Shown here: piece after piece, positions 45,141-54,899 of the stretch
Position numbering within the stretch: position 1 is the stretch's first letter
Layout: every line of letters starts with the position of its first letter
Assembly: GCF_003331145.1 (NCBI RefSeq)
Contig: NZ_QLVE01000023.1
Coordinates: forward strand, 34,545-98,544
Reading direction: 5' to 3'
DNA from: Exiguobacterium sp. TNDT2
GTDB lineage: Bacteria; Bacillota; Bacilli; Exiguobacteriales; Exiguobacteriaceae
Length of the DNA: 64,000 bases
Position numbers and translations under genes: made by a program
The notes under the pieces: generated by a model
What the model saw: the letters and a program-made list of their open reading frames with translations, nothing else
Told to the model about the DNA's origin: nothing
Database searches by the model: none

Positions 45141-46227
45141 AGCCAAAAAACGAATCGTGTTTGTAGTCGATGACACACCGGCCAATTTACGGCTGTTATA
45201 CGACATTTTACATCAGGCCGATTACCACGTACGTGTTTACCCGAACGGTAAATTGATGTTACAGGCGATGGAACGAGTGCAACCCGACTTGATTTTATTG
45301 GACATCATGATGCCTGATATGAACGGATATGAAGTCTGTGAGATTCTTCGGAGACGATATAATCCAAATATCCCTGTCATCTTTCTAAGTGCGCTGACCG
45401 AGTCGTATGATAAAGTGCGTGCTTTTGAAGTGGGAGGGCAAGATTACATTACGAAACCGATTCACCCAGAAGAAGTATTGCTACGTCTGAACGCTCAATT
45501 AAAACATGTGAATGAACGCGAACGATTCTCGTACAATCTAGAAGAAAAAGACAAACAGTTACACGAGTATCAGGAGGGGCTAGTCAAGACGTTACTCCGC
45601 TTATCTGGTTTGCGCGATAACGATACCGGTAATCATATTGAAAGAGTACAAGCGCTCGCGACAAGTTTGGCGGAGCTTCTTTTAACGGAATCGAGTGCAC
45701 AAGTTAATCCAATGTTCGTCGAAGCGATTCGTCTGGCAGCACCGCTACATGACATTGGAAAGATTTCCGTCCCGGATTCAATCTTGTTAAAACAAGGTAG
45801 GCTTACTGAAGAGGAATGGCAACTCATGAAAGAACATGTTCGAGCCGGGGGCGAAGTGCTTGGAGAGCTCCATCGGCAATTTCCGGAAAATTCCTTTACC
45901 CAGATGGCGATGGACATCGCGCTCTATCATCACGAGAGATGGGATGGGCAAGGTTATGTCCATGGTCTATCTGAAGAAGCAATTCCGCTTGCGGCGCGAA
46001 TTGTAAGCATCGTCGATGTATATGATGCGTTACGAACTATGCGGCCATATAAACCCGCTTATTCACATGTAGAGACATTGAAAATCATGGGTCAAATGGA
46101 AGGTGCGTTCGATCCTCACTTGTTCAATCTGTTTTTAAATCACGATCTGCTTTTCTCCACTGTGTTTGATTCCATTTACGAGGCGGGGCAGGTAGAGCGT
46201 AACGCTCAGACCCCGTTTACCATTTGA
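45133..46227 (+). CDS. Response regulator with HD-GYP-type domain (GYP altered to GYV)
   Basis: 364 residues. Receiver (1-125) with VVDDTPANLRLL, phospho-Asp in ILLDIMMPD and the Lys in ITKPI; a helical linker; then an HD-GYP domain (about 150-345) with PLHDIGKISVPD and HHERWDGQGYVHGL. The last residue of the GYP tripeptide is Val, not Pro, though the metal-binding histidines and aspartates seem present. c-di-GMP hydrolysis is likely but less certain than for the enzyme at 1947. The start overlaps the kinase stop, with AAGGGGGG upstream. Confidence 0.92.
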   Translation: MCEAKKRIVFVVDDTPANLRLLYDILHQADYHVRVYPNGKLMLQAMERVQPDLILLDIMMPDMNGYEVCEILRRRYNPNIPVIFLSALTESYDKVRAFEVGGQDYITKPIHPEEVLLRLNAQLKHVNERERFSYNLEEKDKQLHEYQEGLVKTLLRLSGLRDNDTGNHIERVQALATSLAELLLTESSAQVNPMFVEAIRLAAPLHDIGKISVPDSILLKQGRLTEEEWQLMKEHVRAGGEVLGELHRQFPENSFTQMAMDIALYHHERWDGQGYVHGLSEEAIPLAARIVSIVDVYDALRTMRPYKPAYSHVETLKIMGQMEGAFDPHLFNLFLNHDLLFSTVFDSIYEAGQVERNAQTPFTI

Positions 46228-46279
46228 TTGGGGCAAGAAGCGCGACGGCTTCGTCCTTCATAGATCCCCTATTCCAGAC

Positions 46280-46306
46280 AAAAACCCGACTCATATGAGC
46301 CGGGCT
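46280..46306 (-). terminator. Terminator of the P5C dehydrogenase gene
   Basis: Reverse strand CCCGGCTC pairs with GAGTCGGG (one mismatch) around an AT loop, then five T. Confidence 0.8.
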
Positions 46307-46312
46307 GATAGA

Positions 46313-47857
46313 TTAGAACGTCTCAGACGTCGTTTTCGCTTGCATGTGGAGCTGGAGGTAATCCGGTCCACCTGCTTTTGAGTCTGTACCAGACATGTTA
46401 AATCCACCGAATGGCTGATAACCGACGATGGCGCCAGTGCAACCACGATTGAAATACAAGTTCCCGACGTGGAAGTTCTGACGCGCGTACTCTTGGTTCG
46501 AGCGGTCACGCGTGAGGACGGCACCCGTCAAGCCGTACTCCGTGTTGTTGGCGATGTCGATCGCTTCTTTGAAGTCTTTCGATTTCGTGAAGGCGACGAT
46601 CGGTCCAAAGATTTCTTCTTGCATGAGACGTGCTTTCGGGTCGACGTCAGCGACGACCGTCGGCTCGATGAAGTAGCCTGTCGAGTCGTCAGCTTTACCG
46701 CCGGCGACGATTTTGCCTTCTTCTTTGGCGACGTCGAAGTATGACGTGATTTTCTTGAACGCGGCCGCATCGATGACCGGACCCATGAAGTGTTCGTTCT
46801 GCTCAGTGTTACCGACCGAGAGTTCGTTCGTCAATTCGACGACGCGGTCGAGCACCGTGTCATAGACGCTGTCGACGATGACGGCGCGCGAACAAGCCGA
46901 ACATTTTTGACCTGAGAAACCGAACGCCGATTTGACGATCGACTGGGCCGCGAGTTCGAGGTCCGCTGATTCGTCGACGACGATCGTATCTTTTCCGCCC
47001 ATCTCTGCGATGACGCGTTTGAGCCAGATTTGGCCGTCGTTCAATTTCGAGGCACGCTCGTTGATGCGCAAGCCGACGTCACGTGAACCCGTGAAGCTGA
47101 TAAAGCGTGTCTTCGGATGGTCGACGAGATAGTCACCGACTTCTGCGCCTGGCCCTGGGATGAAGTTGAGGACACCTTTCGGAAGACCTGCTTCTTCCAT
47201 GACCTCGACGAATTTCGCAGCGACGATCGGTGTCGTCGATGCTGGTTTCAAGAGAATCGTGTTACCAGCGACGATGGCCGCAACGGCCGTCCCTGCCATG
47301 ATCGCGAACGGGAAGTTCCAAGGGCTGATGACGATCCCGACCCCGAGTGGGATGTAGTCATAGCGGTTATATTCGCCCGGACGGCTCTCGACTTTTTTAC
47401 CTGGTTTGAGCTCGAGCATTTGACGTGCATAATATTCCATGAAGTCAATCGCTTCCGCTGTATCCGCGTCCGCCTCGTTCCAAGGTTTGCCTGCCTCTTT
47501 GACGAGGTAAGCTGAGAACTCGTGCTTGCGCTTACGGACGATGTTCGCCGCTTTGAACAAGACGTCGGCACGGACGGCCGGGTCGACATGACGCCATGAG
47601 TCGAACGCTGTGAGCGCTTCTTGCATCGCCCGTTCCGCGAGCTCTTGGTTCGCTTTCGAGACGTGTCCGATGACTTCTTCTTTGTTAGCTGGGTTGTAAG
47701 ACGTGATTTTGTCTTCCGTCGTCACTTTCTCCCCACCGATTACGAGCGGATAGTCTTTCCCGAGCTCCCCGTTCACTTTCTCGATTGCCGCTTGGATGGC
47801 TGCGGCATTCTCTTTGTTTGTAAAGTCTGTGAATGGTTCATGTTTGTATGGAATCAT
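46313..47857 (-). CDS. rocA: 1-pyrroline-5-carboxylate dehydrogenase (RocA type)
   Basis: 514 residues. Aldehyde dehydrogenase fold with [22 protein letters not shown], catalytic Glu in AEMGGKDT, catalytic Cys in [13 protein letters not shown] and [10 protein letters not shown]. Length and the N-terminus [17 protein letters not shown] match Bacillus RocA/PutC, which oxidise P5C (glutamate semialdehyde) to glutamate in arginine and proline breakdown. AAGGGGGA precedes ATG 47857. Single gene; a cre-like palindrome lies 30 bases upstream. Confidence 0.95.
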   Translation of the reverse strand: MIPYKHEPFTDFTNKENAAAIQAAIEKVNGELGKDYPLVIGGEKVTTEDKITSYNPANKEEVIGHVSKANQELAERAMQEALTAFDSWRHVDPAVRADVLFKAANIVRKRKHEFSAYLVKEAGKPWNEADADTAEAIDFMEYYARQMLELKPGKKVESRPGEYNRYDYIPLGVGIVISPWNFPFAIMAGTAVAAIVAGNTILLKPASTTPIVAAKFVEVMEEAGLPKGVLNFIPGPGAEVGDYLVDHPKTRFISFTGSRDVGLRINERASKLNDGQIWLKRVIAEMGGKDTIVVDESADLELAAQSIVKSAFGFSGQKCSACSRAVIVDSVYDTVLDRVVELTNELSVGNTEQNEHFMGPVIDAAAFKKITSYFDVAKEEGKIVAGGKADDSTGYFIEPTVVADVDPKARLMQEEIFGPIVAFTKSKDFKEAIDIANNTEYGLTGAVLTRDRSNQEYARQNFHVGNLYFNRGCTGAIVGYQPFGGFNMSGTDSKAGGPDYLQLHMQAKTTSETF

Positions 47858-47888
47858 TCTCGTTCCCCCTTAAAAAGTGATCAAGCAG

Positions 47889-47901
47889 TTAAGCGCTTAC
47901 G
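47889..47901 (-). promoter_or_regulatory. cre-like site upstream of rocA
   Basis: Reverse strand CGTAAGCGCTTAA resembles the CcpA box TGTAANCGNTNWCA with about two mismatches and a symmetric AAGCGCTT core. It lies about 30 bases before the start, where CcpA would block transcription. Confidence 0.45.
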
Positions 47902-48029
47902 TCTGTATTGTATCGAAAATCTTCGTGAAATCCTAGTGAAACAATTTTCCAGAAAAGCGTGTCGTTTTCGCTCGAAATCGAGTCGTGGTAGGATGAATGT
48001 ACAGGACGACTTACGAAGGGAATGATTCG

Positions 48030-48845
48030 ATGAAACAGTGGATATTGCCGCTCGCCCTCACCGCCCTGCTTGCGGGATGCGGGACGGCGGACGAAGCGCC
48101 GATGGAACAGGCCGCCGAAGAGACGAAAGCGCCGCTCCCGGAAGCGGTCGAGACGTTGTATACGTCATACCAACAAGCACTCGAAACCGGGGATGCGGAA
48201 GCGCTCAAAGCCATCGACTATGCGGGCGAGTTGACCGACATCCCGGCAACCGGAGCCGAGATGCGTGACCTCACGCCGGGCGACATGTACGAGAGCTGGG
48301 TGAACGAGGACGGAGATGTCGCCTTTATCGTCCACGAGATGGAGGATGCGGATGGCAATGAACTGCCGAACCGGCTTTCGAAAGTCGCCATCAAAGACGG
48401 TGTGGACTGGAAGCTCGTCGTCACACCGGCCCTCATCCCGGCCGACGTGATCGGCGAGGTCGGCAACATGTTGACGGGCATCGAGGCGAACGAGTACGGG
48501 GTGAACCCAGAAGCGAACGCCCGTCTCGCCGATGTGCCGGAAGACGAGGCCGGTCCGATTTATGACCAAGTGAACGCCCAGACCGACTACGTCGCGCTCG
48601 AGGCCGACAATAACGTCTTCTTGCTCATGGCGGAGACGCTCACCGTGCCGGAGAATCAAGACACGATGGCCGAGTACTTCGAGGCGTACCGGACGTGGTA
48701 TACCGATAATGAGGCGGCACTTAAAAAGGCCGCCGCAACGGAAGACCCGGTCGAGTATCTCGAGGTGCTCGAACCGCTCAAGAAAAAGCTTGAACAAGCG
48801 ATCGACGGCTATGACGAGAACCTCGTCGACCCGTCGTTCGGATAA
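48030..48845 (+). CDS. Predicted lipoprotein of unknown function
   Basis: 271 residues. Lipoprotein signal ILPLALTALLAGCGTADEAP with lipobox LLAGC, then an acidic Ala-rich region. The body is acidic and helical with no motif I recognise. GAAGGGA precedes ATG 48030. The next gene, bcp, starts 13 bases after its stop, so they are probably co-transcribed. Expected on the outer face of the membrane. Confidence 0.8.
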   Translation: MKQWILPLALTALLAGCGTADEAPMEQAAEETKAPLPEAVETLYTSYQQALETGDAEALKAIDYAGELTDIPATGAEMRDLTPGDMYESWVNEDGDVAFIVHEMEDADGNELPNRLSKVAIKDGVDWKLVVTPALIPADVIGEVGNMLTGIEANEYGVNPEANARLADVPEDEAGPIYDQVNAQTDYVALEADNNVFLLMAETLTVPENQDTMAEYFEAYRTWYTDNEAALKKAAATEDPVEYLEVLEPLKKKLEQAIDGYDENLVDPSFG

Positions 48846-48857
48846 GGGGGAAACGAT

Positions 48858-49295
48858 ATGTTAGCACCGACATTCACATTACCGAACCAAAATGGGGACA
48901 TGATTTCACTCGAGGACTATCGTGGTCAGAAAGTCGTCCTCTACTTTTACCCGAAGGACGCGACGCCGGGCTGTACGACCGAGGCATGTGACTTCCGCGA
49001 CGCCGCGCCGAAGATGAACGGGGCCGTCGTCATCGGCATCTCGGCAGACAGCCAGAAGAAGCACCAAAACTTTATCGCCAAACATGAGTTGCCGTTCGAC
49101 TTGCTCGTCGACGACACGCATGAGGTGTCGGAGCTATACGGCGTCTGGCAATTGAAGAAGAACTACGGCAAAGAGTACTACGGCATCGTCCGTTCGACGT
49201 TCCTCATCAACGAGGACGGCTATATCGAACAGGAATGGCGCAGCGTGAAAGTGAACGGGCACGTCGACGAGGTCGTCGCGGCGCTCACAAAATGA
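48858..49295 (+). CDS. bcp: Thioredoxin-dependent peroxiredoxin (Bcp/PrxQ)
   Basis: 145 residues. LYFYPKDATPGCTTEACDFRD holds the peroxidatic Cys in the PGCT motif and the second Cys five residues later, the Bcp/PrxQ arrangement; FLINEDGYIEQEW follows. Reduces peroxides with electrons from thioredoxin. AAGGGGGA precedes ATG 48858. Operon with the lipoprotein. Confidence 0.94.
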   Translation: MLAPTFTLPNQNGDMISLEDYRGQKVVLYFYPKDATPGCTTEACDFRDAAPKMNGAVVIGISADSQKKHQNFIAKHELPFDLLVDDTHEVSELYGVWQLKKNYGKEYYGIVRSTFLINEDGYIEQEWRSVKVNGHVDEVVAALTK

Positions 49296-49301
49296 GACAG
49301 G

Positions 49302-49330
49302 ACGGCTTCCTCATGGGAGCCGTTTTTTTT
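49302..49330 (+). terminator. Terminator of bcp
   Basis: ACGGCTTCC pairs with GGGAGCCGT (one mismatch), then eight T. Confidence 0.88.
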
Positions 49331-49526
49331 ATGGGATGGTCATTACAGTTTTATTTCAAATACTAAAATCAAAATTAAGGTCGTACAAAGCGTTAAAGAG
49401 ATATATTACAAAAATATTACACGGTAACAGAGGAAATAGATGCCCCGTCACCTTGACGAATTTGAGAATGTTCTGAAAAATATGAAGGAATGGTGAAGAA
49501 CAGAAATACATAGGGGGCAGAGTAGC

Positions 49527-50900
49527 ATAGAAAAGTTTGAAGCGGCCCTGACGAGTCTATCGAATCTCGTCTGGGGCCCACATCTATTGATTTTATTGAT
49601 TGGGACAGGTGTTTATTTGACGTTCCGGCTCGGATTTATCCAAGTGACCCGGCTCGGATTCGGGTTGAAGGAAGCGTTTCTCCCGAAACCGAAGACGGGA
49701 GCGGAAGCGGAGAAACAGAAAAAGCAACGCGGGGACATCTCGCACTTTCAGGCGCTCATGACGGCGCTCGCGGCCACGGTCGGGACCGGGAACATGGTCG
49801 GGGTCGCAACGGCGGTCGTCCTCGGTGGTCCGGGGGCTATCGTCTGGATGTGGCTCTCTGGTTTTATCGGGATGGCGACGAAGTACGCCGAGGCGATTCT
49901 TGCCGTCAAATATCGTGTCGTCGATGAGCGGGGCGAGATTGCCGGCGGACCGATGTATTACTTGGAGCACGGCTTGAAGAAGAAGTGGCTCGGGATGACG
50001 TTCGCCTTGTTCGCTGCGATCGCTGCGTTCGGCATCGGCAACGGTGTCCAGACGAACTCGATCAGTCTCGCCTTGAATACGTCGTTCGGGGTACCGATGC
50101 TCGTGACGGGCATCGTGCTCATGGTGCTAACAGGATTCGTCATCCTCGGCGGTGTCAAATCGATTGGGAAAGTCGTCGGCGTATTCGTGCCGGTCATGAT
50201 TTTCGCGTACGTCGGAGGCGGTCTCGTCATTCTCGTCACGAATTACGAGTTGATCCCATCGGCGTTCGCGACCATCTTCTCGAGCACGTTCAGTGCGGAG
50301 GCCATCGGCGGCGGGGCGCTCGGTGCAGCCATCCGTTATGGGGTCGCGCGCGGCGTGTTCTCGAACGAGGCGGGTCTTGGCTCGGCACCAATCGCAGCGG
50401 CTGCGGCGAAGACCGATTTCCCGGGACGGCAAGCACTCGTCTCGATGACGCAAGTATTGATTGATACGCTCATCGTCTGTTCGATCACCGGATTGACGAT
50501 CGTCATGAGCGGTCAATATACGGGCGGGCTCCAAGGTATCGAGTTGACGCAAGCATCGTTCGCGTACTTCCTCGGGCCGATCGGAGAACTGATCGTCACG
50601 ATCTCGCTCGTCTTCTTTGCCTTCTCGACGGTGATCGGCTGGTGTTATTACGGGGAACGGTCGGTCCATTACTTGCTCGGCGAACAGTCGATTGTCCCGT
50701 ATCGTGTCGTCTATATCCTCGTCGCCGGACTCGGCGCGATGACGACGAATTTGAATTTGATTTGGTCCATCTCGGACGTCTTCAACGGGCTGATGGCGAT
50801 CCCGAACTTGATTGGTCTCTTATTCTTGTCGGGTGTCGTCGTCGCCGAGACGAAGCGTTTCGAATTGGAACGGAAAAAAGAACTGCGGCAAGCGGCTTAA
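49527..50900 (+). CDS. Sodium:alanine/glycine symporter (AGCS family), possible ATA start
   Basis: About 457 residues if read from ATA 49527. Family blocks: LMTALAATVGTGNMVGVATA, GGPGAIVWMW, GGPMYYLEHGL, GVARGVFSNEAGLGSAPIAA. The in-frame N-terminus EKFEAALTSLSNLVWGPHLL matches the usual AGCS beginning, but its expected Met codon is ATA, nine bases after AGGGGG. The first standard start in frame is TTG 49587, without a clear ribosome binding site, and would remove 20 residues including the start of helix 1. So either AUA is used, the start was lost by G to A change, or translation is weak from TTG. Confidence 0.85.
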   Translation: MEKFEAALTSLSNLVWGPHLLILLIGTGVYLTFRLGFIQVTRLGFGLKEAFLPKPKTGAEAEKQKKQRGDISHFQALMTALAATVGTGNMVGVATAVVLGGPGAIVWMWLSGFIGMATKYAEAILAVKYRVVDERGEIAGGPMYYLEHGLKKKWLGMTFALFAAIAAFGIGNGVQTNSISLALNTSFGVPMLVTGIVLMVLTGFVILGGVKSIGKVVGVFVPVMIFAYVGGGLVILVTNYELIPSAFATIFSSTFSAEAIGGGALGAAIRYGVARGVFSNEAGLGSAPIAAAAAKTDFPGRQALVSMTQVLIDTLIVCSITGLTIVMSGQYTGGLQGIELTQASFAYFLGPIGELIVTISLVFFAFSTVIGWCYYGERSVHYLLGEQSIVPYRVVYILVAGLGAMTTNLNLIWSISDVFNGLMAIPNLIGLLFLSGVVVAETKRFELERKKELRQAA

Positions 50901-50902
50901 CC

Positions 50903-50938
50903 AAAAGGAAGCATCCTCAAGCGAGGACGCTTCCTTTT
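50903..50938 (+). terminator. Terminator of AGCS gene
   Basis: AAAAGGAAGC pairs with GCTTCCTTTT, with TCCTC/GAGGA extending the stem. Confidence 0.85.
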
Positions 50939-50959
50939 GCCGATTCATACATGTTTTAC

Positions 50960-51081
50960 GGCTCATCCTTTTTGGCGCCTCCGCTTTCCTAGGGGCGAGC
51001 AGGGAGCCGCATCGCTTAACGCTGCTGGGTCTCCCTTCGCTCGCTGGTCCCTCAGGAGTCTTCGGCGCCGTCGGATGAGCC
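50960..51081. repeat. 122-bp imperfect inverted-repeat element
   Basis: The outer ends GGCTCATCC (50960-50968) and GGATGAGCC (51073-51081) are perfect inverted repeats, and inside them GGCGCC blocks pair again. Between lie CGCTTTCCTAGGGGCGAGC and CCCTCAGGAGTCTTC, which resemble intergenic repeats I recall from many Bacillales genomes. A second small hairpin (CAAACGG/CCGTTTG) follows. No coding capacity. Confidence 0.65.
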
Positions 51082-51175
51082 ACGCAAACGGTCGTTTTCG
51101 GGCGGCCGTTTGTCATGTTCTGAGGCGTCGAGAGACCGTGTTCCAATCATGACTGAAATGCTCACACCTAGACTG

Positions 51176-51216
51176 AAAAAAGATGCACCGACTCGCTTTT
51201 CGCGAATCGATGCATC
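51176..51216 (-). terminator. Terminator of the chemotaxis receptor gene
   Basis: Reverse strand GATGCATCGATTCGC pairs with GCGAGTCGGTGCATC (two non-canonical positions), then six T. Confidence 0.85.
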
Positions 51217-51222
51217 AACCGT

Positions 51223-52926
51223 TTACACTTTAAATTGCCCAATCAACTCGTTCAATTCATCCATTTTCTGTTGGGAGGCTTCGGTAACGCGGTTCAACTC
51301 GCTGAAGCGGTCGACGGACATGGTCACTTTTTCGGCGATTTCTTGTGTGCCAAGCGCACCGTTGTTGACCGTGACGGCGACGTCCTGGATGACTCCGATC
51401 ATGTTCGACGTCAACTGTTCGAGCTCGACAGCGGCGACGGCGAATTCCGAGGCGGTCGTCTCGAAGCGGCCGGCGTCCTCGCTGTAGCGTTCGGCCGCCT
51501 CTTCGAGTTGGTCGTAATCTTTCAACACGTTCGTATCGAGAAAGCCGAGCATCTCGCTCGACGTGTCGTTCAAATGGTCGACGGAGTGGAGTACGGTCGT
51601 CGAGATGGCTTGAATGCGTTCGACGGTCGTCCGGCTCGTCTCCGCCAGTTTCCGAATCTCATCGGCCACGACGGCGAACCCGCGTCCCGCTTCACCAGCC
51701 CGAGCGGCTTCAATTGAGGCGTTCAACGACAAAAGGTTCGTCTGGGCGGCGATGTCTAAAATATCGTTCGTGAGCGTGGCGATTTCTCGGACGGCTTTGG
51801 CGTCTTGCATCGCTTTCTCCAAGTTGACACGTGTCGACGACAGGACACTGAGTGCGGACGCTTTCGCCTCGACGGCATGGTCACGCAGCGCGACGGCGCG
51901 GGCGTCGACTTGTGCGGCCTCGGCTTTACGCTCGGCGGCCATCGTCACGATGTTGTGGAGCGTCCGTTCCATGTCAGATGCCGACGCGTTCATCTCTTGG
52001 GCACTCGCGGCCGTCTGTTGCATGCCGGCCGTCAAATCTTCCGTCGTCGCGGCGGTCGTCGTCATATACGTATCAAGCGCTTTCAATTCGTCGTACATAT
52101 GAGCGGACTGTTCGGTCACTCCGCGTGATACGCCGTTCACTTGAAGAATCAATTGACGGAGGTTGGCCAGGAATTGGTTGAAGTCACGGGCGAGTCCTGA
52201 GAACTCATCGCGTCGCTTCACAGGGATGGCCGTGGTCAAATCGCCTTGGCTTGTGGCGAGCTCGCGCATCTTCAGTTTGAACTCGTTCAATGGCTCGAAG
52301 ATGGCGCGGAAGATGAACACCATCATGAGCACGGTGAACACGACGGCAGCGGCCATGATGATCAGAAGCGTGAGTTGGACTTGCTCGGATAACGCCTCAC
52401 CGGATTCGGTGTCAGATCGAATCTCATCACGGTTCAAGTTGACGAGCAGACCGAGCGTATTGGACAAAGCATCGGCACTCGGCGTCGCCGTATCGCGGAT
52501 ATAGGCGTCGGCAACGGCCGCTTCTTCTTCATTTGAGATGCGGATCAATTCATCGATATTCGCCCGAAACGATGTCCATTGGGCCGTCGCTTGATCGAAT
52601 AGCTCCTGGCCGGTCTCGTTAATGATAGTCGACTCATACCCGCTCATCTGTTGTTCTAAAATCGTGATGCCCGTCTCAATTTTTGTTTCGACGTTTTGCT
52701 TCGTCACTTCGTCTTCGACGAGGGCATGACGCATCATCTGTTGACGAATCTCAAGCAGCTGTTTGTCGACTTGATGAATTTGATCCATCCCGGGAACCCA
52801 TGAGACGTTCATATCTTTCTGAGCGGCCTTGGATGCGTTCAACGCATAGAACGAGTAGCCGCTCACCCCGAGCAACAACACGAGCAATACGGTGAAGGCG
52901 ACGATCAATTTGTTACGGATTGACAT
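51223..52926 (-). CDS. Methyl-accepting chemotaxis protein
   Basis: 567 residues. First membrane helix at about 7-28 ([20 protein letters not shown]), a helical external four-helix-bundle sensor (about 30-185), second helix (about 186-210), HAMP (about 211-265) and the signalling coiled coil, whose tip [20 protein letters not shown] and [16 protein letters not shown] is intact. Signals to CheA/CheW; ligand unknown. GAGGAGGA is before ATG 52926. Single gene. Confidence 0.94.
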   Translation of the reverse strand: MSIRNKLIVAFTVLLVLLLGVSGYSFYALNASKAAQKDMNVSWVPGMDQIHQVDKQLLEIRQQMMRHALVEDEVTKQNVETKIETGITILEQQMSGYESTIINETGQELFDQATAQWTSFRANIDELIRISNEEEAAVADAYIRDTATPSADALSNTLGLLVNLNRDEIRSDTESGEALSEQVQLTLLIIMAAAVVFTVLMMVFIFRAIFEPLNEFKLKMRELATSQGDLTTAIPVKRRDEFSGLARDFNQFLANLRQLILQVNGVSRGVTEQSAHMYDELKALDTYMTTTAATTEDLTAGMQQTAASAQEMNASASDMERTLHNIVTMAAERKAEAAQVDARAVALRDHAVEAKASALSVLSSTRVNLEKAMQDAKAVREIATLTNDILDIAAQTNLLSLNASIEAARAGEAGRGFAVVADEIRKLAETSRTTVERIQAISTTVLHSVDHLNDTSSEMLGFLDTNVLKDYDQLEEAAERYSEDAGRFETTASEFAVAAVELEQLTSNMIGVIQDVAVTVNNGALGTQEIAEKVTMSVDRFSELNRVTEASQQKMDELNELIGQFKV

Positions 52927-53079
52927 AGGAATCCTCCTCGGAAAATAATGCTTCTTCCTAAGCATAATGAGATTGGGGGATGGACCGAATAGCCATTTTC
53001 GGAAACAAGTCAATATTACGAGCGTATTTCCTAATTTTTCAAAAAAGGGTTCACAAATGACGAGATGGGATTTTCTTTT

Positions 53080-53107
53080 TTGTCTTATGAAAAAGTGGTA
53101 TGATAAT
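53080..53107 (+). promoter_or_regulatory. Promoter of gatCAB
   Basis: TTGTCT (53080-53085) and GATAAT (53102-53107) with a 16-base spacer, 35 bases before the gatC start: a plausible sigma-A promoter. Confidence 0.55.
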
Positions 53108-53142
53108 GGACGATGTATTGAAAACTGTTGGAGGTGGAACCT

Positions 53143-53433
53143 TTGGCTCGAATCACAGAAGCTGAAGTTCGGCACGTCGCCGGACTCGCCCGACTTGCGA
53201 TCACAGAAGATGAAGTGACGCACTTCACGGAGCAATTGACAAAAATCCTCGAGTTCGCCGAGCAACTCGATGAACTCGATACGACGGGCGTCATCCCGAC
53301 GACCCATGCCCTAGATTTGAAAAACGTACTACGCAAAGACGAGGTTCGTCCTTCACTTCCACGCGAGGAAGTCGAACGGATGGCACCTGATTGGGAGAAC
53401 GGCCAAGTCCGTGTCCCAGCGGTCTTTGAATAA
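53143..53433 (+). CDS. gatC: Aspartyl/glutamyl-tRNA amidotransferase subunit C
   Basis: 96 residues. [20 protein letters not shown] and the C-terminal [14 protein letters not shown] are GatC hallmarks. Small stabilising subunit of GatCAB, which amidates mis-acylated Glu-tRNA(Gln) and Asp-tRNA(Asn). TTG 53143 lies seven bases after GGAGGTGG core; the upstream in-frame TTG at 53128 precedes that site and is unlikely. First gene of gatCAB. Confidence 0.94.
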   Translation: MARITEAEVRHVAGLARLAITEDEVTHFTEQLTKILEFAEQLDELDTTGVIPTTHALDLKNVLRKDEVRPSLPREEVERMAPDWENGQVRVPAVFE

Positions 53434-53444
53434 GGAGGCCCTTC

Positions 53445-54887
53445 ATGAGTTTATTTGATCACGGTGTAGCCAAGCTGCATACGCTTATAAAAGAAGGCGA
53501 AGTCACGGTATCGGACCTCGTCAAAGAATCATTTGACCGCATCGAGGCGACCGACGAGAAAATCGGTGCCTTCTTGACGCTCAACGAAGACGCGTTCGAA
53601 CAGGCGAAACGGATGGACGAGCTCGCCAAGACATCGGACAACCCGCTCTTCGGTTTGCCGATCGGCGTCAAAGACAACATCGTCACGAAAGGGACACGCA
53701 CGACGTGTGCCTCGAAGTTCCTCGAGAACTTTGTCCCGGCCCATGACGCGACGGTCGTCGAGCGTCTCCATGACGCCGGTGCCGTCACGATCGGGAAACT
53801 CAACATGGACGAGTTCGCGATGGGTTCGTCGAACGAGAACTCGGCATTCAAAGTCGTCCGTAACCCGTGGGACACAGACCGTGTGCCAGGCGGTTCGTCA
53901 GGCGGTTCAGCGGCAACGGTCGCGGCCGGGCAAGTACTGTTCAGCCTCGGCTCGGATACGGGTGGCTCGATTCGTCAACCGGCGGCCTATTGTGGCGTCG
54001 TCGGGATGAAACCGACGTACGGTCTCGTCTCACGTTACGGCCTCGTCGCCTTCGCCTCGTCGCTCGACCAAATCGGTCCGCTCACACGTACGGTCGAAGA
54101 TAACGCCTACTTGTTGAACGCGCTCGCCGGTCATTGCGACATGGACTCGACGTCAGCGACGGTCGACCTTCCGGACTACACGAAATCGCTTCACGGCGAC
54201 ATCAAAGGCATGAAACTCGCGCTTCCACAAGAGTTCATGAGTGAAGGCGTGTCAGACGGTGTCCGCAAACAGATTGAAGAAGCGATCGAGACACTCAAGT
54301 CGCTCGGTGCGACGGTCGAGACCGTCTCGCTCCCGACGGTGAAATACGCGCTCCCGACGTACTACTTGCTCGCGTCATCGGAAGCGTCTTCGAACCTCGC
54401 CCGATTTGACGGCATCCGTTACGGACGCCGTGCCGAGGCCGATGCGCTCGAAGAAGTGTTCACGTACTCGCGCGAACAAGGTTTCGGGGAAGAAGTGAAA
54501 CGCCGCATCATGCTTGGGACGTATGCACTCAGCTCGGGTTATTACGATGCGTTCTATAAGAAATCGCAACAGGTCCGCACGCTCATGAAGCAAGACTTCG
54601 CGAACGTGTTCGCCGACTACGATGCGATTATCGGACCGACTGCGCCGACGGTCGCGTTCAAACTCGGTGACCAGCTCGAAGATCCGCTCACGATGTATGC
54701 CAACGATATCATGACGATACCGGTCAACTTGGCGGGCATCCCGGCCATCTCGGTCCCAGCCGGCTTGTCAGAAGGCCTCCCGGTCGGTTTACAAATCATC
54801 GGGAACCATTTCAGTGAACCAACACTCTACCGCGTGGCCCATGCTTTTGAACAAGCAAACGGCGGTTTCAAGATGCCACAGCTCTAA
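53445..54887 (+). CDS. gatA: Aspartyl/glutamyl-tRNA amidotransferase subunit A
   Basis: 480 residues. Amidase-signature enzyme with the catalytic Lys in [12 protein letters not shown], the Gly/Ser-rich [15 protein letters not shown] and the nucleophile Ser in [13 protein letters not shown]. It releases ammonia from glutamine for GatB. AAGGAGG precedes ATG, 11 bases after gatC. Confidence 0.97.
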   Translation: MSLFDHGVAKLHTLIKEGEVTVSDLVKESFDRIEATDEKIGAFLTLNEDAFEQAKRMDELAKTSDNPLFGLPIGVKDNIVTKGTRTTCASKFLENFVPAHDATVVERLHDAGAVTIGKLNMDEFAMGSSNENSAFKVVRNPWDTDRVPGGSSGGSAATVAAGQVLFSLGSDTGGSIRQPAAYCGVVGMKPTYGLVSRYGLVAFASSLDQIGPLTRTVEDNAYLLNALAGHCDMDSTSATVDLPDYTKSLHGDIKGMKLALPQEFMSEGVSDGVRKQIEEAIETLKSLGATVETVSLPTVKYALPTYYLLASSEASSNLARFDGIRYGRRAEADALEEVFTYSREQGFGEEVKRRIMLGTYALSSGYYDAFYKKSQQVRTLMKQDFANVFADYDAIIGPTAPTVAFKLGDQLEDPLTMYANDIMTIPVNLAGIPAISVPAGLSEGLPVGLQIIGNHFSEPTLYRVAHAFEQANGGFKMPQL

Positions 54888-54899
54888 GGAGGACGTACG

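Noticed and set aside
49331..49526. Possible glycine riboswitch before the AGCS symporter
   Set aside because: Such riboswitches often precede AGCS genes, but the conserved core segments could not be found in this leader.
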